Source of the DNA: an uncultured Bacilli bacterium
Lineage (GTDB): Bacteria; Bacillota_I; Bacilli_A; RF39; UBA660
Direction: 5' to 3'
DNA length: 64,000 nucleotides
Assembly (NCBI GenBank): GCA_910588025.1
Contig: CAJUQG010000003.1
Location: 1 to 64,000, forward strand
Under the pieces are notes generated by a model. That model searched no databases, was not told the origin of the DNA, and worked only from the letters and a program-made list of their open reading frames with translations. Below are positions 45,601 to 56,400 of the stretch, piece after piece (position 1 is the first letter of the stretch; the number at the start of each line of letters is the position of its first letter). The position numbers and the translations under genes were made by a program.

Positions 45601-48600
45601 GCATCTATTTGAATGGAAGTTGTTGAGACTGGAACACTTACGGTGTAAGACGTAATGCCATCACCAAAAGACGGTGACCAAGAACCAATATCTGATTTAG
45701 TATCAGGGTCTAAAATGGAAATGGATTCTAAGTAAGCATTGCTACTTAATTCTCGTGTAATTTGCATGGTGTATTCTTTTTCTGTTCCATCTTCTGCAGT
45801 TACAGTAAATTTGTGAGTATTTACATTTGAAGTAATTTCATCATCTGTTTTTAATGCTGTTTCATTCATTGTAACTTTAGCTTGGGTATCATTGTCACCT
45901 GGAAGAGTTGGAACGGTTACTAAGACATTGGTGCTATTTGCAACATTCACCTTATTTGGAACGGTAATTTCATAGCGATTATTAGCAGCATTCCATGTTG
46001 CGATATGGTCAACCCCATCATACTTCATGGCTACGCCATTTTCTCCTACTGTAACATCACTGCTTGCATTTCTTGTAATGTTAATGGTGTAGTCTTTATA
46101 AATACTTTTGTTATGAGCAAATGCTCTAATTACAAAGGTATTGGTATAAATATTTCCACTATCATAGGTTGTACCATGGTAAATGGTTTCAATATTTTTA
46201 GAACCAGTTCCAGAAGTCGTACCATTTTCTGTATCCATGCTAGTTGCATCAAGAAGAATCGTTGCTACACTATTTTCAAACATATTTAAATTATAAGTAT
46301 AATTGGTGTCTTCGATTGCTTTGCTTGGGTCATTATCAAATGTTTCACCTGTTAAGTAATCATTAATTGGATTTCCGTCAATGGTAATCATAGATAATCT
46401 AGGTTCGGTATTATCTTCTCTAGTAATGGTTAGGTTATAAATTTTTGGTACATTCATTTCAGAAGTTACTGTAATCGTTACTAAATTATTTCCATATGCA
46501 AGATTCGTTACATCAAAACTAATGTCACTTGCTGCAGCTCCTGTATATTTGTTACTTGTTATTTTCGCTGTACCATCTTGAGCTTTGATGTGTAATGATA
46601 CGGTTGTTTGAGAGCTTGGAACTGTAATAGAACGATTTGGAGTTACTTTATCATTCCCTAAAATATCTACTAGAGTTTCACTATTGGCATTTGTTTCTAG
46701 TAAGTCTAATAAGTTGTTTGATGATTTTTGACGTTTTACTACGACAGTATAGTCTTTACTTGGTGCAGTTTCATCTTCTGGTTGAACGGTTAGAATTCTA
46801 TTTTGAGTCGAATCACTAGCATCAGAAGTCATGGTATATTCTGTTGTATTATCTGGTGATACTGTAGCACCATCTGGTAATACCGCTTCTAAACGATATT
46901 TTGAAGTACCAGTTGGAACCTCAATCGTACAACTTGTATTAGCTCCTGTATATTCACAGAATCTTGAAGATGTTTGTTCATCTCCGAGATAAAGATTTAC
47001 ACGAGTTATCGTATTGTTCGTCGACTTTTTTCGCGTAATGATGATGTGATACGTTTTGGTTTCACCATTTTCAGCTGTTACTAAATAATCAAAGGTGTTA
47101 TCTGTAGAAGTTTGAAGATTTAAAGTACCTGTAGTAATAGCAGTTGCTTTGGAAGTTGTTTCGCTTGTAGTAATTTTAATATCACTCCATGTTACTGTTG
47201 TAATACTATTTTCTACTTCAACTTTGTAGGTAGAATTGGTAGCATCACTAGGGTCTAGGGTGGCAGTAACACCATGAACTTTTACGTCATCCGTATCAAC
47301 ACTGTTATTTGCTTCTTTATACATTTTTAAGGTATAGGTTTTTTGGTTACTTTTATCTTGGCTGTCAACGTTAATGGTAAAGGTATATTCATAGACAAAT
47401 TGGTTTGTACCAGTAGGAACTAATTCCTTGTCATTATAAGATGTTAAATCAATGGAACCAATATTTCCTGTTACCGTTGATTCGCTATGTGATTTGTCAT
47501 ATTCAATATTTATACTTGTTGTGTTATAAGGAAGTGGATTGGTTTTGGTAGATAATTCATAGCTATCTTTTGTTTTATTAAATTCAGGAATTAAGGTTGG
47601 AGTTGAGCCATTATACCCGACACGAATTTGATTTAATAAGGCATCATTGGACATTTTTCTGGTAATCACAATTTCATAGTCGATTGGTTGACCATTTTCT
47701 GCTTCGATGTGAACTTTTACGGTATTTGGTCCATATTTTAAATCAGATACGGTATTATTTGTAAAGGTAAGTCCAGTGTCTCCAAGTAGAGATGTACTTC
47801 TTACATTATCATCTTGCGTTTCATAATTTATGGTAACACTTGTAATTTCTGGGTCTACTTCGGCGGTATAACCAGTGGTTTTGGTTGGAGAAAATGTTTC
47901 TTTAATTCCGGTACCTGGTGTTACACTTAAGCTTTTTAATAAGTTATTGGAAGAAGTTAGTCTAGTAAAATCGATTTTATAGACACGATTAGAACCATCT
48001 TCGGCGGTAACAATTACTCCTACTTTAGTTGTTGTTTTTGGAAAAGTTTTAGAATCTGTATTTAATACTTTATTTGAAGTATCTACGGTTTCACTTGTAC
48101 TCATATCAATGATACTTACTGATGCTTTATTGGTATCTTTAACGGTTGCACTTATAGTAATATCTCCGACATTTGCAGGGAAGGTATAGGTATAATTTCC
48201 CATACTCGCATCAAAGGTATTTACGAAATTTGGTGCAAGTGTTCCTGTTGGAGTTGATGTGATTGTTAAACCATTTGTAGCAGCTAATAAGTTATCATTG
48301 GATAAACGATGAATGTGAATAATATATTCTTTTTTGGTTACTCCATCTTCAGCGGTAACGGTTACTTTAATGCTATTATCTCCTACAACAAGGTTTTGAG
48401 TAGCATTGCCATCATCACCGATTTTTACAGTGCTTAAAGAGTCTGCTACCGTTGCCGTGATGTTTACATTTGTTTTATTGGCCGCAACATCTGCGATTGT
48501 AAATTCTTTTTTTTCTGGGTCATTTACAGGATCAAAACCAGGTACAGTTACGCCATCTACTTCTAATACGTTTAAATTAACATTTTTAGATGGAGCAGTA

Positions 48601-49919
48601 CGAATGATTTCAAACGGATAAGACTTGGTTGTACAATTGGTATTTCCAGGAATCGTTGCATATTCTGCTTTACATTCTTCTGATTTCACTAAAATTGTAT
48701 AATTGTTTGTTGTATCTGTATTACCATTGGAATTAATTGTCCAAGACCCAATTGGAGCATCTAAAAAAGCATTGGCATCTGTTAAAGTTACGGTGATATC
48801 AGAAGATGCTGTTTTATAAGGAACAGTAATCGAATTGGCAGTATCATTGATATTATTAAATGCTATTCCATTGGTTCCTGTTACACTTGTAATAGAGGTA
48901 TCATTAGACAAACGTTTTACATCTATTTTGTAAATGGTTGTATCTCCAGATTCAGCAGTTACGACAATGTTAATGGTGTTATCCCCTACATTTAACGTAT
49001 GATTACCTGGGTTATCTCCACTTGGAGTTTCAAGTGGTCCGCTTAAGACATTCATATTGGTAATATTTTTGACACTAGCATCCGTTGGTGTACCACTTAA
49101 GACGATAGAATCGACGGCATTTGGTACAGCAAAGGAATATTCTAAATCTGTATCTGAATCTGGAACAAAGCTAAATGGATAATCTAAATTATTACTTCCT
49201 GTTGCAGTTAATGTATTTAGTGTTCCAATTTTAGAAACGTTAGATGCTACAGTTAAAACTAAGTCATTAAATGTAGCATCACCTTTGATTTCTATATTTT
49301 CTGGATTTGATAAAGTTGCCATCGTTTTATCAAAAGAAATAGTAATATTTTCTCCTGATGAAACGTTATCTGATACTGTATAGTATAAAGCTAGGATAGT
49401 TCCTTCTTTTACTAGTGGTGTTTCTACTTGATCGTCCATAATCTCTGAAACAGCACTTTCTAATCCATTTTTATTTAAGAATGTTGGATCTGATATGGTC
49501 CAAGCTGTTCTTGTTGAACTTCCACTCTTTAACGGAAAAATGGCGTTTGGATTTTTACTTGAAGCTGGTGAATCATTTAAATTATATAAATTTGTATTTA
49601 AGCTAATTTGGGAAGGGTCTGAATCTATTTTTAGTCTCATATACACTAGTTCTGAGTCACTAGATGGTCTAATGTGAAGAAGAACCATTATCTTCATTCC
49701 TTTTTCAACTTGGGAATTTGTAATTAGATATTGGTCTAAATCGCCATCTAATGCTCTTTCAAAGCATTCAAATGCAGCATCTTCTGAATCCATACAAGTT
49801 TCACTTGTTACATTGTATGGAACAAAACTATAGTCATAACTTGCAGCATTTACATTTTTTATGCCTAGAGCCATTCCTAATATAATTCCTAATACAATTA
49901 TTATTTTGTTTTTTTTCAT
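42624..49919 (-). CDS. Giant secreted protein: about 20 cadherin-like repeats and a C-terminal dockerin
   Basis: 2431 residues from the ATG at 49919 (GGAG eight bases upstream). Signal peptide 1-25. Residues about 30-225 form a beta domain that may be a diverged cohesin (YMRLKIDSDPSQISL, EGTILALYYTVSD, NITISFDK). About 231-2280: some 20 cadherin-like beta-sandwich repeats of 90-120 residues, each beginning like SNNAYLxSL and closing VTAEDGxxxTYxIxIxR. A pre-dockerin module (about 2284-2360) leads to a dockerin (2361-2431) with canonical loops DVNGDGIIDPLD and DINIDGEIDPLD. No anchor and no enzyme domain, so it likely attaches through its dockerin. Monocistronic, with its own promoter and terminator. 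Confidence 0.88.
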   Translation of the reverse strand: MKKNKIIIVLGIILGMALGIKNVNAASYDYSFVPYNVTSETCMDSEDAAFECFERALDGDLDQYLITNSQVEKGMKIMVLLHIRPSSDSELVYMRLKIDSDPSQISLNTNLYNLNDSPASSKNPNAIFPLKSGSSTRTAWTISDPTFLNKNGLESAVSEIMDDQVETPLVKEGTILALYYTVSDNVSSGENITISFDKTMATLSNPENIEIKGDATFNDLVLTVASNVSKIGTLNTLTATGSNNLDYPFSFVPDSDTDLEYSFAVPNAVDSIVLSGTPTDASVKNITNMNVLSGPLETPSGDNPGNHTLNVGDNTINIVVTAESGDTTIYKIDVKRLSNDTSITSVTGTNGIAFNNINDTANSITVPYKTASSDITVTLTDANAFLDAPIGSWTINSNGNTDTTNNYTILVKSEECKAEYATIPGNTNCTTKSYPFEIIRTAPSKNVNLNVLEVDGVTVPGFDPVNDPEKKEFTIADVAANKTNVNITATVADSLSTVKIGDDGNATQNLVVGDNSIKVTVTAEDGVTKKEYIIHIHRLSNDNLLAATNGLTITSTPTGTLAPNFVNTFDASMGNYTYTFPANVGDITISATVKDTNKASVSIIDMSTSETVDTSNKVLNTDSKTFPKTTTKVGVIVTAEDGSNRVYKIDFTRLTSSNNLLKSLSVTPGTGIKETFSPTKTTGYTAEVDPEITSVTINYETQDDNVRSTSLLGDTGLTFTNNTVSDLKYGPNTVKVHIEAENGQPIDYEIVITRKMSNDALLNQIRVGYNGSTPTLIPEFNKTKDSYELSTKTNPLPYNTTSINIEYDKSHSESTVTGNIGSIDLTSYNDKELVPTGTNQFVYEYTFTINVDSQDKSNQKTYTLKMYKEANNSVDTDDVKVHGVTATLDPSDATNSTYKVEVENSITTVTWSDIKITTSETTSKATAITTGTLNLQTSTDNTFDYLVTAENGETKTYHIIITRKKSTNNTITRVNLYLGDEQTSSRFCEYTGANTSCTIEVPTGTSKYRLEAVLPDGATVSPDNTTEYTMTSDASDSTQNRILTVQPEDETAPSKDYTVVVKRQKSSNNLLDLLETNANSETLVDILGNDKVTPNRSITVPSSQTTVSLHIKAQDGTAKITSNKYTGAAASDISFDVTNLAYGNNLVTITVTSEMNVPKIYNLTITREDNTEPRLSMITIDGNPINDYLTGETFDNDPSKAIEDTNYTYNLNMFENSVATILLDATSMDTENGTTSGTGSKNIETIYHGTTYDSGNIYTNTFVIRAFAHNKSIYKDYTINITRNASSDVTVGENGVAMKYDGVDHIATWNAANNRYEITVPNKVNVANSTNVLVTVPTLPGDNDTQAKVTMNETALKTDDEITSNVNTHKFTVTAEDGTEKEYTMQITRELSSNAYLESISILDPDTKSDIGSWSPSFGDGITSYTVSVPVSTTSIQIDAELGEAHQKIKDGDLKTVTLASSDETFTIEVTAENGKKETYTLKILREQSRVNSLKSLKIKDTEGNEFVVNAHASQLNRFTVTIPGTVDKVIFDAVSDSALAQIEYLGVDAGTSDTYSISTGTVTKEFTITSESGIEAKYYVEIIKLPKTDATLKKLAYKFNMSDTETEITLQDGVYEYTIPDVGNEIKNIIISGETTDTDASITSGNTTHSLNTGENTIEIHTVAEDTTKTLTYKIKVNRAKNGNAYLKTLTVGTYTFEEAIDFENTKNYTINVEETKEKLLASEILAEAVEPTSTVTLEDNDLELVTGDNIYHITVKAENDTEEHYTITVKKPASTNATLKEVKLNVGSLKETLSPTNDTYTIVVPFGTTSIDIEGIPSIAAATVDGNGTFNVADTPIILTVHPEDTNAPDKTYTFNIEISASDEATLNTLSVDEYPFTDGTNEVTFESEKENYSIGNIFQAVDKLHINAGKTNTNATVSYYYDNNEITSCHDASSCEITLDSALGAKNVEVRVLAADKIATKTYTISYTKVNSFNNNLSNIEAFDKENNALSLSEPFKPEVKTYKISIPNDLDTVRLNVTKEDNTSTVTMNGEEVLTKTFSSLAVGKTTVTIVVTAQNGDEETYTVDIERADYTASNDASLTDLKVMDVTDTTKEYALTPNFGSAADNHYSIGDIPYNLASLKIEASLSDTLASIKYYVNDVEQSSSTVNLPNTSGTIKVEVTAEDNTTKTTYEIAYTKTPSNNAFLSNITVGAGTLTPSFGKEVYEYTVDLSNDLNTIDFIATSEHSGALIKINGEDYVSGSTKTLDNLPVGETSVTIVVTAEDGNSETYVVKINRVDVVEEKITSITFGHTINDDYILSVTDEIAPSELKDQLDNENSKLFIYQEDGITEIAEDEYVGTGMVIKLIIDGVEKDSKTIVVLGDVNGDGIIDPLDSGKIINHYLERTELLNAYAIAGDINIDGEIDPLDSGKVINHYLERSFIHPRPIE

Positions 49920-49957
49920 AATATACACTCCTATATCATATTCACCCTATTGTTGTC

Positions 49958-49966
49958 ATTATAACA
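49958..49966 (-). promoter_or_regulatory. Extended -10 promoter of the 42624 giant gene
   Basis: TGTTATAAT on the minus strand, about 38 bp before the ATG. Confidence 0.6.
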
Positions 49967-49994
49967 TATTTATTTTTATTATTCTATTTATTTT

Positions 49995-50435
49995 TTAATT
50001 TACTGAGTCTATTTTCATTTGCATGTATCTTTGGAGTTTTACGCGGTCTGGTCCTGTCACTTCTTTATCATTTGTTACATCTGCTGCTATCATTTCTATT
50101 TCTTCTAATTCTACTTTCATTTGCATGTATCTTTGAAGTCTTACTCGATCTGGTCCTGTTATGTATCCATCTCCTGTTAAGTCTCCTTTTACTACTATGA
50201 TTAATTCATCATAACAAACATCTTCTACAATTAGTTTTATTTTCATGAATGTTGATGCAATTATAGTTTCTTTATCTACTTCATTTCCTTCTTTATCATA
50301 GACATATAATGTAGTAGTTTCATTTTCAAAATTATTTAGATAGTCTTTTAGTAAAATACCTGGTTCTGATCCATATGTATATTCTAGTTTACTTCCATCT
50401 TCTTTTTCTTTTCTTTCTATTTGATAGACACTACT
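49995..50435. repeat. 441-bp direct repeat, copy 1
   Basis: Identical base for base, as far as I can check by eye, to 58223-58663 (offset 8228), starting exactly at the stop codon. It covers the dockerin, the pre-dockerin module and the end of Big_2. The next 260 bp or so remain similar but carry many differences. Confidence 0.92.
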
Positions 50436-53400
50436 TGTTATTTTCTTTCTGATTACTTTAACTTCAATACTTGCTTTGATATTTTCATCATAATTACTTA
50501 TTACATGAATGGTAGTTGTTCCATAACCAACACCTGTGATATTACCAAATTCATCAACACTTGCAATTGTTTCATCATCACTCATCCATTTTACTTCTGT
50601 AAATGAAGTATTGATTGGATTTAGGGTATAAGTCATTTGTTTTAACTCACCAACATCTAGTAAGATTCTTGTTTCACTTGGAGTGATACTTTCTAAATCA
50701 AAGTTATTATCAATTGTAATATTTAAAGTATATTCTTTTGAAGTAGTGCCATCTTCACTTGTCACTTTGATGATAAATTTATTTTCTCCACCACTTATTT
50801 CTACGGACGCATTGATATCTTGTGGTGTTGGCAAAATATCACTTGCAGTTACTGTCATGGTATTTGGAATCATCCAATTATAGGTGAAGTTTTCAGAGGC
50901 AAAACTATTTTCTAATTTACCTTGTTTTACTTCTAAGTTATCTAATAGAGCATTACTTCCCTTTTCTCTTGTTACCAGTATTTTATAAGTTTGTTTGGTG
51001 AATCCATCTTTCGCTGTTACAGTGATGACAAATTCATTGGTATTAGTCGTTGATAATTTTAAACTTTCGCTTAATTTAATCGTTGCAGATTCATCTTGTG
51101 GTGTTGCAATGATTTCACTTGGTAAGAGAAATTTTTTACTATTTGGTACCGTTAGGTGATATTCGAAAATATCAGCATCAAAGTCTTCTATAAATGGATA
51201 CCCTGTTACTTCTAGGAAAGATAATTTTGCATTGTCTTCTCTATTTTTATTTACAGTAATTGTAATCGTTCTAGTATCGCCATTTTCTGCTTCAATTACA
51301 ATTTCTCTTGTACTGGTACCGTCTGGTACTATTTCAGCTTCTACTCCTGTTACTTTCGCAAATTCTTGTTCTGTAATAACATCAAAAGATAACACAGAAG
51401 CAGAACTATCTAAATTGATAGTATAAGAAGTTTCTTCATAAGAGAAAGATGGTTCTAACTCTCCAATGCTTGGAATTAAGCTAATTAAATGATTGTTATC
51501 ACTAGATTCTCTGGTAATATGAATCGTAATATTTTTTGTTTCTCCAGCTTCACTGGTTACAGTTAGAACAAAGTCATTTAATCCAGCATGAAGATCTTTT
51601 TCTCCATCCCCAGTAACGGTGGTTGGGTCAGTGACCTCTGCATCAATCGTGACATTCGTTGTTCCAATTGGAACATTTACATTGTATTCTAAGGTATCAG
51701 GATTGAAGGTTGGATTTAATTCATAAGTGGTCATACCACTTCGAACTACTAAATTATCTAAAGATAATATATCACTAGGTGCACGATTTACGGTGACATA
51801 ATATTTTCTTATGACTCCAGTAGTAGAAGTGACTGTAATTACTATTTTGTTTTCTCCTACATTCAGTTCATATTCTCCAAGTCCTGTAACGATGGCACTG
51901 GCATCACTAGACTCTCCAAAGATTTCTATGTTACGAACATTATTTAAAACATCAATTGAATACTCTAGTGTTTTCTTGTCAAAGTCAGGAGTTACATCTC
52001 CTTCTGAGGTATATAAGTAATCTAAGAAGGTTGTAGCATATTTTTGTTTTGTAACATTTAAGGTATAGATTTCTTTTGTTTGATTATCGGAAGCAGTAAC
52101 CTCAATAGTGACAATATTATCACCTACTACTAAATTTTCATTTCCTGTCACTTTGTAAGTTGCATTTGCATCTTTTGGAATTACAGTTAAATCTAGAGTA
52201 TCGGTTTCATAATTCACTAATAAATCATAGTGATTAATATAAGAGTTAAATTCAAAAGGATAATTTTTTACTTTTAAGTCTTCTAGTAAAGCACTCGAAA
52301 TACTTTTTCTAGTTACATTTAGGGTAATGGTATTTGTTGTACCATCTTGGGCTGTAACAATAATGAAAACAGTATTATTTCCTACTTCTAAATGATTGTT
52401 TTTGATTTCATAAGTAGAAGTATCACTTTCTAAAATCACAGTTATATCTAACTCTTCTTCTTCGTTTTCTACCACTACATCATAAGTACTTACATGAGTA
52501 TTGAATTCTGGGGTCATGGTACCATTATGAACGATTAAATCTGATAAATTATTCATATTACTTTCTTCTTTGGTTAGTAAAATGGTATAAGCTTTTTTAG
52601 TTCCAATTTCACTAGTAACCTCAACAATTAACTGATTTAATCCAACATTTATTGTTTTCGTACCAGTTCCTGTTATTACTGCGGTATCGCTTTCTGCAGT
52701 AGCTTCAATCATCACACTATTTACATCATTTGGAACTGTTAGGGTATATAACGTTACGCCTTTATTAAATTCTGGAGTAAGTGTGTATCCTAGTACTTCT
52801 AAAGATGCTAAGTTGTTATTTTTATTTGGATTTTTCGTAACATGAATGGTATAAATTTTTTTCGAAATTCCATCTGGTGCTGTTACTTCAATTATTACTT
52901 CATAATCTTTATTTTCTGTAAATTGATTACCGATTATCTGGTAGTTCGCATCTTTTTCCATTGGAAGAATGGATTCAAAATCTAATTCTTTTTTGGTCGT
53001 TGTCGTTGTGTAAGTATAAGTATCTGTATCAAAGTTTGGACTTAACATATCATCTTTTAGTGATAAACTTTTTAATCTAGCATCATCACTTGGAGCACGT
53101 GTTATCACAATTTGATAGTCTCTTATTTTTCCTTCGGTACTTAATACACGAATTAAAATAGTATTTTTGCCAACTTCTAAGTGATATTCTCCGTTTCCAC
53201 TTACGATGGCTTCGGTATCTTCACTTGTTGCAGTAACATTCATTGTAGTTGTTTTATATGGAACGGATACTTCATAATATTGCAGTTCTTTTTTAAATTC
53301 AGGATCTAATGAGCCATTATCTAGTATTAAGCTAGCTAGGTAATCACTACCACTCACACTTTCTTGACGAGTTACTATTACAGTATAATCTTTGGTTTTT

Positions 53401-56400
53401 TGTGATTCACTCGTAACGCGAATGGTAACGGTGTTTTCTCCTACTTCAAAAGAATCGTTATTGATGATTTCAAAAGTAGCATTTTCATCTTCTGTTTCAA
53501 TGTGGAAAGAGCCTTTTAATATTTCATAAGGAACTGAAACGGTATAATCTGTGATAGATGGTGAGAATTCTGGTGAAATTTCTCCTTCTTCTAATAATAA
53601 ATATTTTAAATTTGCATTGTCCGATTTTTGCTTTTCAACTGTCAAAGTATAAGTAAGTGAGGTAGTATTATCTTCTGCTACTGTCGTAATAATAATATCA
53701 GTTGTAGAGTCCGTTAATTCGTATTCTCCATTTCCCATTACTTTTGTGGTTTTCATTTCTGGAGTAGCCATCACGGAAATCTTATTGGTTGTACTTGGTA
53801 CTGTTAAAGTGTAAGTAAATTCTTGATGGTTGGTATTTGGTACCCAAACGCCTTCTGTGGTAGTTACTAAACTTAAGTAAGCATTATCCGATGGCTTTCG
53901 AATCACATTTAATTCATATAATTTAATATCTCCTGTTTCTGAGATAACTGATAAAGAAATATTATTATTGCCAACTGCTAAAGCATATTTTCCATTCCCA
54001 TTTAGTTTGGATAATGGATTACTTTTTACACCTGTTACCGTAATGGATGAAATTTCATAAGGAAGTTCTACGGTATAAGATGTTTTTTCACGGTCGAATT
54101 CTGGATTTAAAGTACCCTCTGATAATATAATATTTTCTAAGTAATTATCGTTATTAGCTGGGCGATTTATCACAACGTTATAGACTTTACTACTACCATC
54201 TTCGGCAATTGTCATAATTCTTTTTAAATTTGGTCCCACTTTTAATTTATTATTGTCTAATAATTTATAAGTTGTAGTACTTACTTCGGTAGTTGCTAAG
54301 ATGGTAATTTCATTAATCCCTTCTTCTACATCTACTGAATACATTAGGGTATCTTTATCAAATTCTGGATCTAAAGAATAAGTTGTATCTCCATTTATTA
54401 TAGAAATACTCTCTAAGTTGGTATTGTTATTTTTCTCTCTGGTAATTTCTAAGTAATAAGTTTCCGTTGTTCCTGTTTCGCTTGTTGTAATAATCTGAAC
54501 ATAGTTTACACCAACAGATAATGTTTTTGTTCCTGTTCCCGTAATCTTAGTTGTATTTACCTCTGCAGCAGCTAAAATATCTACTGAATCAATATTATTT
54601 GGAACGGTTACTTGATAGGTTCCAGTATTAATATTTTGAAATTCTGGCATTAATTCATAAGTAATCGCATCTTTTTTTACTTGTAAGTTACTTAAATAAA
54701 CGTTTTCATTTTTTTCACGATATACTTTTAGCGTATAAATTCCTGTTTCTCCATTTGATGATGTAACTGTAATGGTTACTTCATTTAATCCAACTTCAAA
54801 GTCTTTATTACCTGAAACGAAATAGGTTGCGTCTTCATCTTCTGTTTCAACATTCATTTGTTTAATTTTTGTATATTCATTTGGCACTGAGAAATAGTAT
54901 TCGGTAATACTTGGATTAAAGTTTATTTCTCTTTCGGGATCAATAATCTCTAATTTTTTTAAATCAGTATTTCCAGCCATACTTCTCGTTACTTTATAAT
55001 GATATTCTGTTGTTTTTGTTTTATCTTCGCTAGTTACGGTGATAACAATATCATTTTCTCCAGGATCTAGATTTACTTTTCCGTTTCCTGTCACCGTTTG
55101 ATAAGGGTGCCCTTTGGTTACGGTAAACCATATTTGTTTAATATTTGAAGGAACTGTTACTTCATAAGTTAACGTGTCTTTGTCAAACGTTAAAGGATTT
55201 AAGACACAAAAACTTGGATTTTTTGAACATAAGGAATCAACTAAACCATTTACTTCAATATTAATTGGAAAGGCATTATTACTTGCAGGTCTTGTGACAT
55301 GAATGGTTATCGTTCTAATTGTGCCAGATTCTGCCATCACTTTAATTGGAAAGTCGGTAGTACCAGCTGGAACTTCAAAGGTTCCAAGACCATCGATTTT
55401 AGCAAAGTTATCTTCTGCTTTGGCAAGAAAGGTAATGCTTGTTTCTAGTTCATCTAACGTTACTGAGTATTCTAAACCTTCTAAATCAAAGGTTGGAGTG
55501 TAATTTTTAATATTGGTTTCATTTGTGATTTCATTGGTTGCTGTAATATTTAGAGATGATAAAAAATTGTTTTCGCTTGGGAAACGAAGTGTTGAAATTC
55601 TGGCATGACCAGACCCTTTTTTGGCATAGTTACGGGTAGGACTACTACTTACATTATTGGTTGAAATGGTTTTTGTTTTTATATCATTTGATGTAGCACA
55701 TCCATAGCAATAAGTAGATTTTGTCACTGTGTCATATGATATTAGTTTGTCAGAACCGATGTAGGAAGAACCTCCTCCACCTGCTCCATGACCACGGTTT
55801 CCGCCACCTCCACCAAAGTAGCCAGCACCTCCACCAGGTCCTCCATAAGTCATGTTACAGAAATTTCCTCCCTGACCAAAGTATCCACGTCCACAATTTT
55901 TATTGTTTCCAGTTGGACAATAACCACCTACGGTAAGATTTGCACCTGTTCCGTTGTAACCATTATATCCACGCGTATAGGTGTCATATCCATTGTTACC
56001 AAGGTATCCTCCACCGTGTCCGTTTAAGTTTGTGGTAGTAGATCCGCCGCCACCACCTCCAGAGGCAACAATCACAATGGCATCTCTATCACTTGATAGA
56101 TTAGAAAGTAAACTTGGAATGGTAGAAATATGAGTAGCTCCTCCGCCACCATATCCCCACTGACTAGAATGTCCTGGAGTTCCTCCTCCATTATATCCAC
56201 CATTTACAGTGTCTCCAGTACCTCCTACAGTGATATATAATTTTGTACCTTCTTTTAAATAAACAACACCAGTTGAATATGCACCATATCCACCGTTTCC
56301 GCCACCTTGTGAACCCCAAGCTTCTAAACGGTAATATCCGTTTGCAGGGGCTGTGAATGTTTCAATATTTCCAGTATATGGATAATCATAGTTTAATACT

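Noticed and set aside
55721..56027. Plus-strand reading frames over the glycine-rich domain
   Set aside because: Glycine codons read backwards give open frames rich in Pro, Ser, Thr and His; no start signals.
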